A DNA stretch of 64,000 nt from positions 99,378,845 through 99,442,844 of the forward strand of contig OZ026514.1 of assembly GCA_964019695.1 (NCBI GenBank), written 5' to 3'. Both the position numbers and the translations under genes were made by a program. Positions within the stretch are counted from its first letter, which is position 1, and the number at the start of each line of letters is the position of its first letter. Below, one piece after another: positions 63,928-64,000 of this stretch. The stretch comes from Loripinus fragilis (Eukaryota; Mollusca; Bivalvia; Lucinida; Lucinidae). The notes under the pieces are model-generated. The model was not told the DNA's origin. It was given only the letters and a program-made list of their open reading frames with translations, and did no database searches.

Positions 63928-64000
63928 TGCCGTCTTTTCTTCGAATCTGTATTTCGAATTGAGACTTTCTGGCACTGTTTATTTTTGCAATTTCTAATCT

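Overview
The window is animal nuclear DNA, most likely from a bivalve mollusc. It is AT-rich, its coding exons are short and split by GT-AG introns, and most of the rest is a dense mix of tRNA-derived SINEs, foldback MITEs and tandem-repeat elements with terminal hairpins of the kind typical of bivalve genomes. The species was not identified.

Two protein genes were recognised. On the + strand, positions 1-10217 hold the last exons of PUS10 (tRNA pseudouridine synthase 10). About 137 C-terminal residues can be read across six exons with compatible phases, ending at a TAG at 10215-10217. On the - strand, 63927 down to 22785 holds a complete coding sequence for a class II Rel/NF-kB transcription factor. 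It has ten coding exons, 1878 nt and 625 residues, and all phases agree. The order is a short N-terminal extension, the Rel homology domain, a KRKRK nuclear localisation signal and a Q/N/S/T-rich C-terminus without ankyrin repeats. The two genes converge tail to tail with about 12.6 kb between their stop codons. REL and PUS10 are also convergent neighbours in vertebrates (human 2p16.1), so this looks like an ancient conserved gene pair.

Layout: 1-10.2 kb is the PUS10 3' end with repeats in its introns. 10.2-22.8 kb is intergenic and almost wholly repeat-derived. 22.8-49.8 kb holds Rel exons 10 to 2. 49.8-63.9 kb is the large Rel intron 1, with two arrays of satellite-like repeats, an orphan C2H2 zinc-finger exon (51989-52561, - strand) and a possible alternative first exon (60079-60334, - strand). 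Coding exon 1 is at 63912-63927.

The mobile-element record is unusually readable. Families with intact target-site duplications include a CAGT-ended mariner-like MITE (8 copies, TA), a CATGGGTGAAAG-ended MITE with 6-bp duplications, a TTAA-type MITE, a PIF/Harbinger-like element with its empty site preserved in a second copy, a decayed Tc1-like transposon with its empty site preserved in the next tandem monomer, and SINEs with 12-13 bp duplications. Seven or more of the nine Rel introns have a transposon remnant within about 50 bp of the 5' splice site. No rRNA gene, functional tRNA gene, CRISPR array or prokaryotic feature was seen. Coordinates were counted by eye; exon edges should be exact and repeat edges are approximate unless a target-site duplication is given.
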